Shown one piece after another: positions 1-9,864 of a DNA stretch of 64,000 nt. The position numbers and the translations under genes are program-made. The DNA is from CAJFUR01 sp904420575 (lineage in GTDB: Bacteria; Actinomycetota; Coriobacteriia; Coriobacteriales; Eggerthellaceae), in the NCBI GenBank assembly GCA_965119745.1, contig OZ221973.1:2852001-2916000 (forward strand), written 5' to 3'. Positions within the stretch are counted from its first letter, which is position 1. Each line of letters opens with the position of its first letter. Under the pieces are notes generated by a model. The model was given only the letters and a program-made list of their open reading frames with translations. It was not told the DNA's origin and searched no databases.

Positions 1-1047
1 TGCAAATTCGCTCAAGGGCAGGCGCACAGGCACGCCCGTCTTCTGGCTTTTGTAGATGGCAAGGACCATTTCCAGGGCATTGCGCCCCGCCATGGCATCC
101 ACGTACGGCCTGCGTCCTTCCAAGATGGCCTCTATCATGTCGGCATACAGGCGCGTGTGGCCGTTCCCGTACACGTTGGACGTCTCTTCCTTCAAGCCGT
201 TCGCGAGGCCGTCATCGCGCCCGTCGGCGAAGTCCCATACGTCGATGTCGTTGGTGGACGTGCCCCCTATCTTGACCGTGCCCGTCTCCCCGAACAAGTA
301 GAGCGTCTCTTCCAGATTCTTGGGATACACGTTGACGCTGCCCTCTATGGTGCCTATCGCGCCGTTTCTGAACTTTACCACCGCCATGCCAACGTCCTCG
401 GCCTCCAGATAGTCGTGGAACTGCTGGCATGTGGCGCCATACACCTCTTCCACTTCGTCGCCCATCATCCAACGCAAAAGGTCGATGCCGTGGATGCACT
501 GGTTCATGAGGCATCCGCCATCCTGTTCCCACGTGCCCCGCCAAGACGCCTGATCGTAATATCCCTTGTTCCTGTTCCAACGAACATGGATGCTGCCGTG
601 GGATATCTTCCCGAAACGCCCCTCTTCAAGCGCCCTGCGCGTCTCCTGCACCGCCACGTTGAATCGATTTTGATGGCAGGCGGAAACCGCCACGCCACGA
701 TCCTTCGCACACGCGATAATGAGATTCGCATCGGCGATGCTCATGGCCATGGGCTTCTCGATGATAACGTTCATGCCGGCGTCAATGCAGTCCAAGGCGA
801 TAGCGGCATGCTTGCCGCTCTCGGTGGCGATGGCCACAAGCTGTATGTCGGGGTGATCGGAAAGCATGGAGCGATAATCCGTGTAGCGGGCGATGGACCT
901 GTCGCCCTCCATCCCATGCTTGGCAAGAAGCCTCTCCATCTGCTCGGGCACGATATCGCAAACCGCCACGAATTCGAGCCCGTTGTTCTTGGCGGCAAGA
1001 ACATGGTTGGTGGCAATGCGGCCGCAGCCGACAAGGGCGTATTTCAT
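1..1047 (-). CDS. Gfo/Idh/MocA-family NAD(P)-dependent sugar oxidoreductase (3' end outside window)
   Basis: The minus frame is open from ATG at 1047 to the window edge (349 codons, no stop seen), so the C-terminus is missing or nearly so. The N-terminus MKYALVGCGRIATNH is a Rossmann dinucleotide fold. EKPMAMSIADA is the conserved EKP motif, and NQCIHGIDLLRWMMG holds the family His. It resembles WlbA/WbpB, which oxidises C3 of UDP-N-acetylglucosaminuronic acid. The gene starts three bases after the stop of the UDP-sugar dehydrogenase, which would supply that uronic acid, so the two look co-translated. Substrate assignment is inferred from context; the fold is secure. Confidence 0.85.
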   Translation of the reverse strand, partial: MKYALVGCGRIATNHVLAAKNNGLEFVAVCDIVPEQMERLLAKHGMEGDRSIARYTDYRSMLSDHPDIQLVAIATESGKHAAIALDCIDAGMNVIIEKPMAMSIADANLIIACAKDRGVAVSACHQNRFNVAVQETRRALEEGRFGKISHGSIHVRWNRNKGYYDQASWRGTWEQDGGCLMNQCIHGIDLLRWMMGDEVEEVYGATCQQFHDYLEAEDVGMAVVKFRNGAIGTIEGSVNVYPKNLEETLYLFGETGTVKIGGTSTNDIDVWDFADGRDDGLANGLKEETSNVYGNGHTRLYADMIEAILEGRRPYVDAMAGRNALEMVLAIYKSQKTGVPVRLPLSEFA

Positions 1048-1050
1048 GTT

Positions 1051-2373
1051 CTACAACACCTCTATGTTGTCGCGACACGCAATGCCCTTCATGGCGTTTT
1101 TCGTGTCAAGGATGGCCTTTGCGTTTCTCTGCACCAGGTCATAGTCCACATTGGTGTGTGCGGCGGTCACCATGACCAGATCGGCCGAAGCCACCGCTTC
1201 CGGCGTGAGATCGGGGATGCTGGCATAGGACTTCCCGTTGTGCCTGCACGTCGCGACCCAGGGATCGAAATAGCTCACCTTGGCCCCACGCGCCTCAAGC
1301 CCTTCGATCACGCGAAGCGCCGGGCTTTCGCGGTAGTCGTCGATGTCTTGCTTGTACGCCACGCCCAAGACCAAGACGCTCGCCCCGTTCATGGCCTTCC
1401 GGCTTTCGTTCAGGACGCGGGCAGCCCGGTCGACGCAGTACTCCGGCATGCGGTCGTTGATCATCATGGACGACTCTATCATGGACGTGTGGAAACCGTA
1501 CTCGCGCGCTTTCCACGAAAGATAGTACGGATCGAGGGGGATGCAGTGCCCGCCGAGGCCGGGGCCCGGGTAAAACGCCGTGAAGCCGTAGGGCTTCGTC
1601 TTGGCGGCATCCACCACTTCCCAGATGTCAATGCCCATGCGGTCGCACAGCATCGCAAGCTCGTTGACAAGGCCTATGTTCACATTGCGGTACGTGTTCT
1701 CGAGTATCTTCTCCATCTCGGCCACCGCCGGCGAAGAAACGCGCGTCACGCCGCCCTCCAGCACTGCCTCGTACATGGCCGCAATGACTTCGGTGGCGTC
1801 CTCGCCGATGGCGCCCACCACCTTGGGCGTGTTCTTCGTCTTGTACACCAGATTGCCTGGATCCACGCGCTCGGGAGAAAAACCCAGGTAAAAATCCTTC
1901 CCACACACAAGGCCCGACCCCTCTTCAAGAAGGGGCTTGATGAGCTCTTCGGTCGTGCCCGGATAGGTGGTGGACTCCAGCACCACCATGGAACCCTTGC
2001 GCAGATGCGCAGCCACGGCCTTGGTGGACGCCTCCACGTAACTAATGTCGGGCTGCTGATGCTCGTCGAGAGGCGTAGGAACGCAGATGGCGATGAAATC
2101 GGCTTCCGCAACGAACGAGAAGTCCGTGGTGGCCGACAGGGTTCCTTCGTGAACCAAGCGTTCGAGATCGCTGTCCACCACATCGCCGATGTAGTTCCTG
2201 CCTTCGTTCACCATATCGACTTTTTCGGACTGCACGTCAAACCCGATGGTCTTGAACCCGGCCTTGGCCTTCTCCACAGCCAGCGGCAGGCCGACATACC
2301 CCAAACCAACCACGCCACATACGATTTCGCAGGATTCGATCTTGGCAAGCAGGTCTTCTTTCATACACGACAT
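1051..2373 (-). CDS. UDP-N-acetylglucosamine/mannosamine 6-dehydrogenase-type nucleotide-sugar dehydrogenase
   Basis: A 440-residue protein of the UDP-glucose/GDP-mannose dehydrogenase family, which oxidises the C6 hydroxyl of a UDP-hexose to a carboxylate using two NAD+. Near residue 20 is the NAD-binding GVVGLGYVGLPLA. Near residue 260 is the catalytic-cysteine motif GPGLGGHCIPLDP, where His-Cys-Ile-Pro is typical of the WbpA/WecC subgroup. The C-terminal UDP-binding domain carries YKQDIDDYRESPAL. The start at 2373 has a GGGAGG ribosome site about ten bases upstream; an in-frame ATG at 2364 is the alternative. With the downstream oxidoreductase it probably begins an amino-uronic-acid pathway. 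Confidence 0.9.
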   Translation of the reverse strand: MSCMKEDLLAKIESCEIVCGVVGLGYVGLPLAVEKAKAGFKTIGFDVQSEKVDMVNEGRNYIGDVVDSDLERLVHEGTLSATTDFSFVAEADFIAICVPTPLDEHQQPDISYVEASTKAVAAHLRKGSMVVLESTTYPGTTEELIKPLLEEGSGLVCGKDFYLGFSPERVDPGNLVYKTKNTPKVVGAIGEDATEVIAAMYEAVLEGGVTRVSSPAVAEMEKILENTYRNVNIGLVNELAMLCDRMGIDIWEVVDAAKTKPYGFTAFYPGPGLGGHCIPLDPYYLSWKAREYGFHTSMIESSMMINDRMPEYCVDRAARVLNESRKAMNGASVLVLGVAYKQDIDDYRESPALRVIEGLEARGAKVSYFDPWVATCRHNGKSYASIPDLTPEAVASADLVMVTAAHTNVDYDLVQRNAKAILDTKNAMKGIACRDNIEVL

Positions 2374-2557
2374 GAACCGCTACCCTCCCGTAAGAAAGCG
2401 CTTGAAAGCGCTGCAAGAAAATGCACGACGATTGTTCATGATACCCGCCCCGCCGAAAGCCCACAACACGCTGCATACCAAAAACAAAAATGCCTTTCGT
2501 GCCCCAGGAACAGCCCCAGGAACCAGAAAGAAGGAGATCAGAACGACGAAACGGAGC

Positions 2558-3631
2558 TTATTGACGAGCGACTTCGGCGAAGGCGGCAAGCGGGTCGCCA
2601 GGGCCCTCCCCTGTCTCGTAGAGCTTGGCCAGAACGACCGCGATCTTCCGATAGTCGTGGTAGCGCTCGACATAGCTCCTGCCCAACCTCCCCAGCCGAC
2701 CGAGCTCGGCCGGGTTCTCCAGCAAAGAGGCCAACGCCTCTTTGAGCGTCGCTTCGCTGGCCGACACGATGGGCAGATCTTTCGGAAAGGCCTCCTTCAG
2801 ATCCGGACGCAGATAGGTGACGACCGGCTTTCCAAGTGCCATGGCCTCGAGGGCGAAGACCCCGTAGGTTCCTATATAGAGCTGGTCTATGACGATGTCG
2901 GCCTGACGATAGATCTCGAACGCCTCGACCTGGGGAACGTCGTGTATTATGCGGACATCGAAGTCGTAGCTGGCCGAGAGCTCGTCCAGCACGGATTCGA
3001 TGACATCGCTGCCCTTGACGCTGCGGCTGCTGGGGGCATGGACCACCAGCGGTCGCCGGGAGGCATCCCCGTCCGGAAAATTGGGGGAGAAGCGATCTGC
3101 GTCTATGCGCAGGGGAACATAGTACAAAGGCGCAACCCGAGGAACGTAGAGCCCCATCTCGGCATCGTGCACGATGGCCCCCCGCGCATGCGCCAATTGC
3201 ATCTCGGCACGGCGAACCGCCGCATCGTTTTCGAAATAGAGAGGAATGCGGTCGCTGTAGGGATTCTCCCTCCAATGACTCCCCTGGCGTATCTCGCTCC
3301 CATGATACTCGAAGAAATAGCCCTTTCCCTTTTTGTCGAGCATGCCCAAATCCAGGTTCTTCGGCAGAAGCGATCGTCCACAATGAAAATGGAAGACGTC
3401 GTATTCCCTGGCGGCACGATAGGCGAATGCGGCCATCCGCATGGCATAGAGAGGGTAGCGCACCCTTTTCGCCCGATCAAAACCAAACTCGAAATCGCCC
3501 TCAAGAAAATACTCGCAACTTGTGTAATGCGCGCAACGGGCGTCGTAGCCCAGAGCCTTCAGCCCCTCGGCCGCATAGTAAGACTGGTTGGCCGCATCCG
3601 TGGTGCCTTCCAATATCTTCATCGTCGTCAT
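2558..3631 (-). CDS. Glycosyltransferase, GT4-like
   Basis: 357 residues. The ATG at 3631 overlaps the stop of the upstream membrane gene as ATGA, which fixes the start although the frame stays open further upstream. The C-terminal half has the GT-B donor-binding pattern: HAPSSRSVKGSD, then QADIVIDQLYIGTYGVFALEAMALGKPVV, quoted in parts (ALEAMALGKP is the conserved E-x7-E-like region). No signal peptide or membrane segment is seen, so it should act at the cytoplasmic face on a lipid-linked acceptor. A 184-bp gap without an evident gene separates it from the UDP-sugar dehydrogenase. Donor and acceptor sugars cannot be read from sequence. Confidence 0.8.
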   Translation of the reverse strand: MTTMKILEGTTDAANQSYYAAEGLKALGYDARCAHYTSCEYFLEGDFEFGFDRAKRVRYPLYAMRMAAFAYRAAREYDVFHFHCGRSLLPKNLDLGMLDKKGKGYFFEYHGSEIRQGSHWRENPYSDRIPLYFENDAAVRRAEMQLAHARGAIVHDAEMGLYVPRVAPLYYVPLRIDADRFSPNFPDGDASRRPLVVHAPSSRSVKGSDVIESVLDELSASYDFDVRIIHDVPQVEAFEIYRQADIVIDQLYIGTYGVFALEAMALGKPVVTYLRPDLKEAFPKDLPIVSASEATLKEALASLLENPAELGRLGRLGRSYVERYHDYRKIAVVLAKLYETGEGPGDPLAAFAEVARQ

Positions 3632-5250
3632 TTCGCGTCTCTCCCTTCGCTGCCGCTTCCGTCCTGTCGCGCGCCGTGCGGGGCATCCGAAAGCATGCCG
3701 CCCTCGCCCACCTCGCATGCAGGCGCGTCTAGAAGCTCCCGGTTCGCGGAAAGAGCCGCGCACAGCAGCACGGGAAGCCATAGAAGCGCGTTGAAATCGC
3801 TCGAGCTGGGGGCGAAAGAGCCCAGGCAGCACACCACGAATCCGGAGAACACCATCGGCGAAAGCCCCGTGTCGTCGGCCTTGCGAGCCCTGAAGGCGCT
3901 TGCAGCGAACCAGACGCACAGCGACGCATACAGCACAAAGGGCACCCAGCCGTAACACGCCGCGAATTCGAGAGGCCAGCTATGAGGGTCGACCAGATAG
4001 GAAACGGAGGGATTGGACAGGAAGTAAGCATGTATTCCCGCCGGGCCAATGCCCAACGGGTGGGAAACCACCAGCTGCACCATGTCCCGATAGATGACCA
4101 CACGGGAAAACATGGATCCGCTTTCCTGTTCGAAGCCTTCGGCCTGCACGGCAAAGTCGTTCGCCACCGACGTGACCGCACCCGTGTCGCAGCCCACGAT
4201 GGCCATGATCGTCCGCATGCACAAGTCTGGCAGCAGAAAATAGCAGAGCACGGCGACAAGCCCCACCAGCAAACGCCCCCTCCATTTCCCTGGAGAGAAT
4301 GCCAGCCACAACGCCAAACCCACGAGGAGCGCGGTCGAGACGATGGTGGCCCCCAGCATAGAGCACACCAACAGGGCGATGCACGCAAGGGACAAGGAAA
4401 ACCGCCTCATCGCAGGGCTTTCGTAACGCGCAGGCAGCGAAAACACGGCAAGGGCCGCAAGGAACAGGCAGAAATTGTTGGGGTTGAAGAAAATGCCCGT
4501 CGCCGTCACCCAGCGCCAGTTCTCATACGACCTCTCCACCTCTTGAAGCTGCGCGACCACATTGGGATCGTCGCTATACAGCCAACAAGTGGGCAGGTGA
4601 AAATCGGTGAACATCTCCACGAAAGCAAACACCAGAGAGCATGCGAGCGCCGCGCGCAGCACGGCCCTGAAAACGTCTATGCGGCAACGGCTGGAAAGCA
4701 GGGAGACGGCTGCGTACACGACCAGGGCAACGCCCCCGTAGAACGTCAGGGACCGAACGATGCCCTTGGAGCTGAGCGCAGAAGAAAACGCCATCTGGAG
4801 CACCATGGCGACAGCCATGACCGCCATCAGCCCAATCACGCAAAGCGACTTCTTGGATGCAGCCAGGCGCCGAGCGCCCGCGAAGCCGGCGCGAGCGTCC
4901 ATCGCCAGCACGGCAAGGAAAAGCAGCACGGCGAGCACCTTCCAAATGCTCACCAGAAAGCTCAAGCTGGAATCGGTGGAGCAGCCGTATTCCCCCAAAA
5001 CGAAAGCCAGGGCAAGCAGCATCGTCAGCGATGCCAGGACCCTTTCGTCGCGGCGCGCGCGGAAGTCGGCCAGCAGCAACGCGGCGAACGCAGCCACGTC
5101 GGCCACCGACAGGATCGCCCAGACGACCGTCCCCGTCGTGCCCGCCGCCAAGGCGAAATCCGCCATCAACAGCAACGCGACGCCGGCAAACAGCAAAACG
5201 CCCCGCCAAAGCAGGGGCCGCATAATCTGATTTTTATCCATAATGCCCAA
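3628..5250 (-). CDS. O-antigen polymerase/ligase-like multispanning membrane protein (Wzy-type)
   Basis: 540 residues with about a dozen hydrophobic segments and one large outside loop near residues 370-420. The loop shows the Wzy/WaaL pattern: VSHPLGIGPAG followed by a conserved His-Ser in VDPHSWPLE and then GWVPFVLY. Such proteins polymerise lipid-linked repeat units or transfer glycan to an acceptor outside the membrane. The start is either TTG at 5250, with GAGGTG about six bases upstream, or ATG at 5241. The gene is divergent from the flippase and overlaps the next glycosyltransferase by four bases. The C-terminus has a charged, soluble tail of about 40 residues. Polymerase versus ligase cannot be decided. 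Confidence 0.75.
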   Translation of the reverse strand: MGIMDKNQIMRPLLWRGVLLFAGVALLLMADFALAAGTTGTVVWAILSVADVAAFAALLLADFRARRDERVLASLTMLLALAFVLGEYGCSTDSSLSFLVSIWKVLAVLLFLAVLAMDARAGFAGARRLAASKKSLCVIGLMAVMAVAMVLQMAFSSALSSKGIVRSLTFYGGVALVVYAAVSLLSSRCRIDVFRAVLRAALACSLVFAFVEMFTDFHLPTCWLYSDDPNVVAQLQEVERSYENWRWVTATGIFFNPNNFCLFLAALAVFSLPARYESPAMRRFSLSLACIALLVCSMLGATIVSTALLVGLALWLAFSPGKWRGRLLVGLVAVLCYFLLPDLCMRTIMAIVGCDTGAVTSVANDFAVQAEGFEQESGSMFSRVVIYRDMVQLVVSHPLGIGPAGIHAYFLSNPSVSYLVDPHSWPLEFAACYGWVPFVLYASLCVWFAASAFRARKADDTGLSPMVFSGFVVCCLGSFAPSSSDFNALLWLPVLLCAALSANRELLDAPACEVGEGGMLSDAPHGARQDGSGSEGRDAK

Positions 5251-5376
5251 CGCGCACCTCGCAGTTGCAGATCATTCGGATACAATTAACCGAAAATACT
5301 AACGTTAGCCGAGGCGGGTACGCAAATCAAGGAACACCGCCGCCAAAACCGTCAAAGAACCGTAAGGTGCAAACCC

Positions 5377-6897
5377 ATGCCCATGCAAGCGGAACAGCAA
5401 GAAAGCGAAGCGGACACACGCTTGGATGGGCCAGAGCGCCCCGCCGAAACCGGAAAATCCGCCTTGAAGGCGCTTCTGCAAGGCGCCCTTATCCTGGCCA
5501 TCTCCAACGTGGTCCTCAAAGCCATCAACTTCTTCCTGCTCCCCCTGTACACGGCTTACCTCACCCCCGAACAACTGGGCATAAACGACGCCATCGCCAA
5601 CTTCACCTCATTGGTGTACACGCTGCTCGTGCTGTCCTTCGACGCAGCCTTTTCCGCATTCTATTACGACAAGCCCGATGAGTCTCATCGGCAAAGCGTG
5701 CTTTCCACCGTATGGTTCACCCTGTTCGGCACGAGCCTCGTCGCCATGCTGCTCGCCCTGTTCGCAGAGCCCCTTTCCATCGCCATCTTCGGCACGCAAG
5801 ACTACGCGATGGCCCTCCGCCTGTCGCTCATGGGCGTGGTCCTGAACCTCTGGTGGCTGCCTTTCTCGCTCGACCTGCGCGTGCGAAGCAAGATGGGACT
5901 CTACTCCATAGGCACCCTGACGGCGGCAACGGCCATGATAGCTCTCAACGTGGTGTTCGTAGTGGGATTCAAGATGGGCTATTACTCCCTCATCTTGAGT
6001 TCTCTCCTGGTGAACGCGCTGGAACTCGTCTTGTTCGGCCTGTTTTGCGGCAGACGCCCGCGCGTTTCGTCGCTGTCCGCGCCGCTGCTGAAGAGTATGT
6101 TCCGCTACGCCATCCCCATGATGCCCTCGGGTTTGGCATTTTGGACGCTGCAGCTGGCAAGCACCTACATCATCATGGCCTTCGGCACCACGGCCGACGT
6201 CGGCGTCTACGGCGTGGCAACCCGCTGCTCCACGGCAGTCAACATGATATCGAGCGCGTTTTTCACGTCGTATACGGCCTACGCCTTTCAAAAGGCCAAC
6301 GAGGATCCCGACGCGCCGAAATCCTTTGCCGTCATACTCAGCATCTATTACGTGTTCTTCACCATCGTCTGCCTCGTGGGGTCGCTTCTTGGCAAGGAGA
6401 TCATCGGTATCATGGCAGCGTCAGAATATGCAGGAGCCGCCACGCTGTTGCCGGGACTTATGCTGGGGCAGATGTTCTACGGACTGAACCAGATATCGAG
6501 CTATGGCCTTTCCATCACTAAAAAGCCTATTTATCTGGCCATATCGGTTTTCGTCGCCGCCGCGTTCTCACTGGTGGCGAACTTTGTCTCAATACCGCTT
6601 CTGGGACCTCTCGGCGCAAGCCTGACATCAACCGCCTCCTACGCCCTGCTGTTCGCCCTCACCACCCACTTCGCCCAAAAACACTATCCCTGCCCTTTCG
6701 AGCTGAAGCGCATCGGCATCACCGCCGCGGCCATGGTCGCCCTGTGCGCCCTGTGCTTTCCCTTGGCGCTTCCGGCTCGGCTGGCCGCGATCGTCGCAGG
6801 AACGCTCGCGCTTTGCTTCTCGTTCAGAAAGTCCCTGCGACAGGCCCGCAGGGCATTGGAGTCCATGGTGCGCCGCAAGAAAGGAAACCTCCCATGA
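5377..6897 (+). CDS. Polysaccharide flippase, Wzx-like (MOP superfamily)
   Basis: 506 residues: a hydrophilic N-terminal tail of about 30 residues, then roughly 14 membrane helices. The first helix region, ILAISNVVLKAINFFLLPLY, followed by LTPEQLGINDAIAN, is typical of Wzx/RfbX proteins that flip undecaprenyl-diphosphate-linked oligosaccharide outward. AAGGTG lies about eight bases before ATG 5377. Its stop overlaps the next glycosyltransferase start (ATGA), so these two plus-strand genes form a small operon between two minus-strand operons. A second flippase-type gene of the MurJ/MviN branch lies at 21133-22830. Confidence 0.85.
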   Translation: MPMQAEQQESEADTRLDGPERPAETGKSALKALLQGALILAISNVVLKAINFFLLPLYTAYLTPEQLGINDAIANFTSLVYTLLVLSFDAAFSAFYYDKPDESHRQSVLSTVWFTLFGTSLVAMLLALFAEPLSIAIFGTQDYAMALRLSLMGVVLNLWWLPFSLDLRVRSKMGLYSIGTLTAATAMIALNVVFVVGFKMGYYSLILSSLLVNALELVLFGLFCGRRPRVSSLSAPLLKSMFRYAIPMMPSGLAFWTLQLASTYIIMAFGTTADVGVYGVATRCSTAVNMISSAFFTSYTAYAFQKANEDPDAPKSFAVILSIYYVFFTIVCLVGSLLGKEIIGIMAASEYAGAATLLPGLMLGQMFYGLNQISSYGLSITKKPIYLAISVFVAAAFSLVANFVSIPLLGPLGASLTSTASYALLFALTTHFAQKHYPCPFELKRIGITAAAMVALCALCFPLALPARLAAIVAGTLALCFSFRKSLRQARRALESMVRRKKGNLP

Positions 6898-8144
6898 TCG
6901 CCACAACCCAAAGTCCCGCAGAAGAAGCATCCGCCGCCTTCGCAGGAAAAGACCACAAGGCGACCGAGAGCGGGGAATTCGCATGCGCGGCATCCACCGC
7001 GCTCCCAGACCCCATTGCAGAAAGCGCCACGGACATGCCGGACGTGCTCTTCGTCATGTTCAAGGACGTTGCTGCGGTTCCCGACTCGGGATCCAGCGTG
7101 CGACCCCTCAAGATGTTGCAGGCGTTCAAGAACATAGGCTGCAAGGTAACCTTGCTCGAAGGCCTTCAAAACGACGTTGCCCGCAGGCACAAGAACGTAC
7201 GTCGCATCATAGACGGACTCAAAGAAGGAAAACGCTATGACTGCTGCTACGTGGAACCCCCTTCGGGGCCTCTGTTCTGCCCCACCGACCTCACGCTCCT
7301 GAAAGAGCTGAAGCGACGAGAAATCCCCGTGGGACTGTTCTACCGCGACGCCTACCACCTGTTCCCCCAGAACTTCTCGCAGGAAGGCAGGCTCAAAGAA
7401 GCCGTCATCAGGCATATGGCGCACCGCGACTTCAAAACGTTCTCCCGTACCTGCGAGGTCGCGTACGTGCCCTCCCGGTCGTTCGGAGAACTGGTAGGGT
7501 TCCCCATACCCACAAAACCCCTCCCCCCTGCCTGCGCCCAGAGTAGGTTCGAGGCTCCCGTCGCCCGCAACGGCAAGGGTGTCGCCGGCGTTTACGTGGG
7601 AGCGGCAAGCAAAGAGTACGGGACGTTCCTTCTTCTCGAAGCGTTCGACGAGGCAAACAGGCTGGGAAGCCACGCCGATCTGACGTTCGTCTGCCCTCCA
7701 GGGCAATGGGAGTCCCTTCCCGAAGAATACCGGAAATACCGCGACAAGCCCTGGCTCAGCGTCGTCCAGGCAAAGGGGAACGAACTGGAAGAGCATTATC
7801 GGACTGCGGATTTCGGCATCATGCCCCGCTTGCGGACCCCCTACAACGACATCGCCGCGCCGGTAAAGATGGTCGAATACATCTCCCACGGATTGCCCGT
7901 GCTATCCACCGACTGCACCGAATGCAAAAACTTCGTGGAAACGTGGGGCATAGGAAAAACCGTGCAGGCCGATCCCGATTCGATGGCGCGCGGCATTGCC
8001 GAATTCGCCGAGACGAAAAGCCCACGCAACGCTTACCGGGAAGCCCTTCTTGCAGCATGCAGGGAAAACACCTGGGAAAAAAGGGCCCAGACGGTCATAA
8101 AGGATCTGTGTCGCAACTCGCGCAAGACCCCCGCCTCGGCCTGA
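6894..8144 (+). CDS. Glycosyltransferase, GT-B fold (GT4-like)
   Basis: 416 residues from ATG 6894, which overlaps the flippase stop in ATGA. Residues 1-50 are hydrophilic and Ala-rich; the folded part begins near MPDVLFVMFKDVAAV. The acceptor domain has DSGSSVRPLKMLQAF, and the donor domain has GVYVGAASKEYG, IMPRLRTPYND and KMVEYISHGLPVLSTD, the last being the usual GT4 nucleotide-sugar site. No membrane segment. Its last 50 bases overlap the 3' end of the convergent polymerase gene (8095-8144), an unusually long convergent overlap for this region. The sugar is unknown. Confidence 0.8.
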   Translation: MIATTQSPAEEASAAFAGKDHKATESGEFACAASTALPDPIAESATDMPDVLFVMFKDVAAVPDSGSSVRPLKMLQAFKNIGCKVTLLEGLQNDVARRHKNVRRIIDGLKEGKRYDCCYVEPPSGPLFCPTDLTLLKELKRREIPVGLFYRDAYHLFPQNFSQEGRLKEAVIRHMAHRDFKTFSRTCEVAYVPSRSFGELVGFPIPTKPLPPACAQSRFEAPVARNGKGVAGVYVGAASKEYGTFLLLEAFDEANRLGSHADLTFVCPPGQWESLPEEYRKYRDKPWLSVVQAKGNELEEHYRTADFGIMPRLRTPYNDIAAPVKMVEYISHGLPVLSTDCTECKNFVETWGIGKTVQADPDSMARGIAEFAETKSPRNAYREALLAACRENTWEKRAQTVIKDLCRNSRKTPASA

Positions 8145-9864
8145 AACCGTCCCCCAAGGCACAACACCATCCGGCAAACGACCAGAACACCACGGCACCG
8201 ATGGTGTTGATGTAGAGTATTTCCGAATAGAACAAGGCCGATACCGCAATGGCGAGCAAGCATGCAATCAGCGCGGCACCAAAAACCTTGCTTTGCCCAT
8301 CCATCAAGCGATATCCCGTCACAAGCCGTCTCGTCAAAACGACGACGAACGCCAGAAGGATGACAAGGCCCACCAGGCCCTGGGCCACCAGCGTGTCAAC
8401 GAACACGTTGTGCATGGTGGTGTAGCCCGTCCATGGCTGGGTGAAGTACGTGCCGGGCATGACATCGTTCACATAGGCGGCGAAATTACGATGGGAAACC
8501 CCTATGAGGGGCGAAGTCTTCCACACCTCGACAGCCGCTTTCCAGATGTCGATGCGACCCGTAGACACGTCCCCCGAGACGTCTCTGCCGCCAATGCCAT
8601 AACCGCCGCCCGACGCAAGTCCCGACGAATCCGATTCACCGGGCGAATCCAGCTGGCCAGAAGCGTCCGTCTCGCCAACGCCCGATGCGGCATCAGGATC
8701 TTGCGCCGCTGCCGGCTCCTCCGTCCCGCCGGCGCCTTCGTCCGAAACCGCATCGGCGGCGTTCTTTTCGGCTATCATTTCCCGCGCGTCCCATGGCATG
8801 ATGCTATCCGACTGCATAAGCGCCTGTTCGTACAGGTCGTCTTCTGACGAAACAGGGCCTCCCAACAGCTCAAATAACCAAGGAGATGTCTTTTCGTAGA
8901 CAAAAACAGACCCGAAAGACAGCATCAAGAACAGGATCGAACCCATTGCGCCGCACGCCACGTGCCACGCTCCGCGCCGAAGCGCGGCGCCACGGCGGTG
9001 GGAAGGAGAGGCCGGCGCATCCGCCGAATCGTCCCTCTTGGAATCGCGGTCAAGGGCAACCTTGGGTTTGTGCCGAGCGGAAAGCAGCAGGCACAGGAGG
9101 AACGAGGACACGACACCGGCAACCACAGCCGTACGAGAAGCCGAAAGACCTACATAGGCGAACTCCACGACGATGTTGGCCACCAGAAAGACCACGGACG
9201 CACGGTGCAGACCGCCCTTGCACAACGCGGCCACGCTCAAAAGCGCCGAGACGAGCGCGCAGACAGCGCCCAGATTCACATCCGAATAGAGTCCGAACAG
9301 TCGCCCGCCGAACATGCCCCCCACCGACGATCCCAGATACCCGATGGAGCCGACATAGGTATAACCCACAAACGCCATGACCAGCCCCACAAGCGCCATG
9401 ACGAACGTAACCGCCACGAACACGCCGGAAAACACCTCCACGTCTCGGCGCACATCGCAAGGAGAGGCGGAGGCATCGTAGGCGAACAGCGCGAAGCACT
9501 GCAACGACAGCCATACGAAGCCCTGCACGTTGGACAAAACTCCGTAACGCGCCACGGCAGCGGAGCTCACCACATAGCTTATGCAAAACAACACGAGCAG
9601 AACAAGCCCGCACGTACGACGAAAGCGAGAAAAGCGAAGGACGCGAGCAGTCAACAAAACGAATCCAAACGCCGTCAGCGCCACCGAAACGACCGTGAGC
9701 AACGACGTATTGGCCGTGAGAAAATTCCACGACAGGATCGCCAAGGCCAGATACGACAGCTTGAAAACCAAGGAGGGGCGTCGTCCGGCCAGGACGTCTA
9801 CAGCCATCGACAGGCGCCCCGTCTTCGACGCTCGGTCTTCATCCCTTCGCATGCAGACCATCAC
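8095..9864 (-). CDS. Large O-antigen polymerase/ligase-like membrane protein, paralogue of the gene at 18298
   Basis: About 589 residues with 10-12 membrane helices. A long Ser/Gly/Asp/Ala-rich acidic loop (roughly residues 330-420) precedes the Wzy_C-like part SPLIGVSHRNFAAYV and TTMHNVFVDTLVAQGLVG. The C-terminus SEILYINTIGAVVFW nearly matches the protein at 18298-19989, so the two are paralogues of the same architecture. The frame opens with GTG 9864 then ATG 9861; the latter overlaps the PIG-L stop as TGATG. Likely role: polymerisation or ligation of a lipid-linked glycan outside the membrane. It ends the long minus-strand operon. Confidence 0.75.
   Translation of the reverse strand: MMVCMRRDEDRASKTGRLSMAVDVLAGRRPSLVFKLSYLALAILSWNFLTANTSLLTVVSVALTAFGFVLLTARVLRFSRFRRTCGLVLLVLFCISYVVSSAAVARYGVLSNVQGFVWLSLQCFALFAYDASASPCDVRRDVEVFSGVFVAVTFVMALVGLVMAFVGYTYVGSIGYLGSSVGGMFGGRLFGLYSDVNLGAVCALVSALLSVAALCKGGLHRASVVFLVANIVVEFAYVGLSASRTAVVAGVVSSFLLCLLLSARHKPKVALDRDSKRDDSADAPASPSHRRGAALRRGAWHVACGAMGSILFLMLSFGSVFVYEKTSPWLFELLGGPVSSEDDLYEQALMQSDSIMPWDAREMIAEKNAADAVSDEGAGGTEEPAAAQDPDAASGVGETDASGQLDSPGESDSSGLASGGGYGIGGRDVSGDVSTGRIDIWKAAVEVWKTSPLIGVSHRNFAAYVNDVMPGTYFTQPWTGYTTMHNVFVDTLVAQGLVGLVILLAFVVVLTRRLVTGYRLMDGQSKVFGAALIACLLAIAVSALFYSEILYINTIGAVVFWSFAGWCCALGDGFRPRRGSCASCDTDPL

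Noticed and set aside
2397..2412. Small inverted repeat AGCGCTT/AAGCGCT upstream of the UDP-sugar dehydrogenase
   Set aside because: Too short and with too small a loop to be called a terminator or operator with confidence.
157..2745. Plus-strand open frame of 862 codons at the left end
   Set aside because: Antisense to the oxidoreductase and UDP-sugar dehydrogenase, whose cofactor and catalytic motifs are clear.
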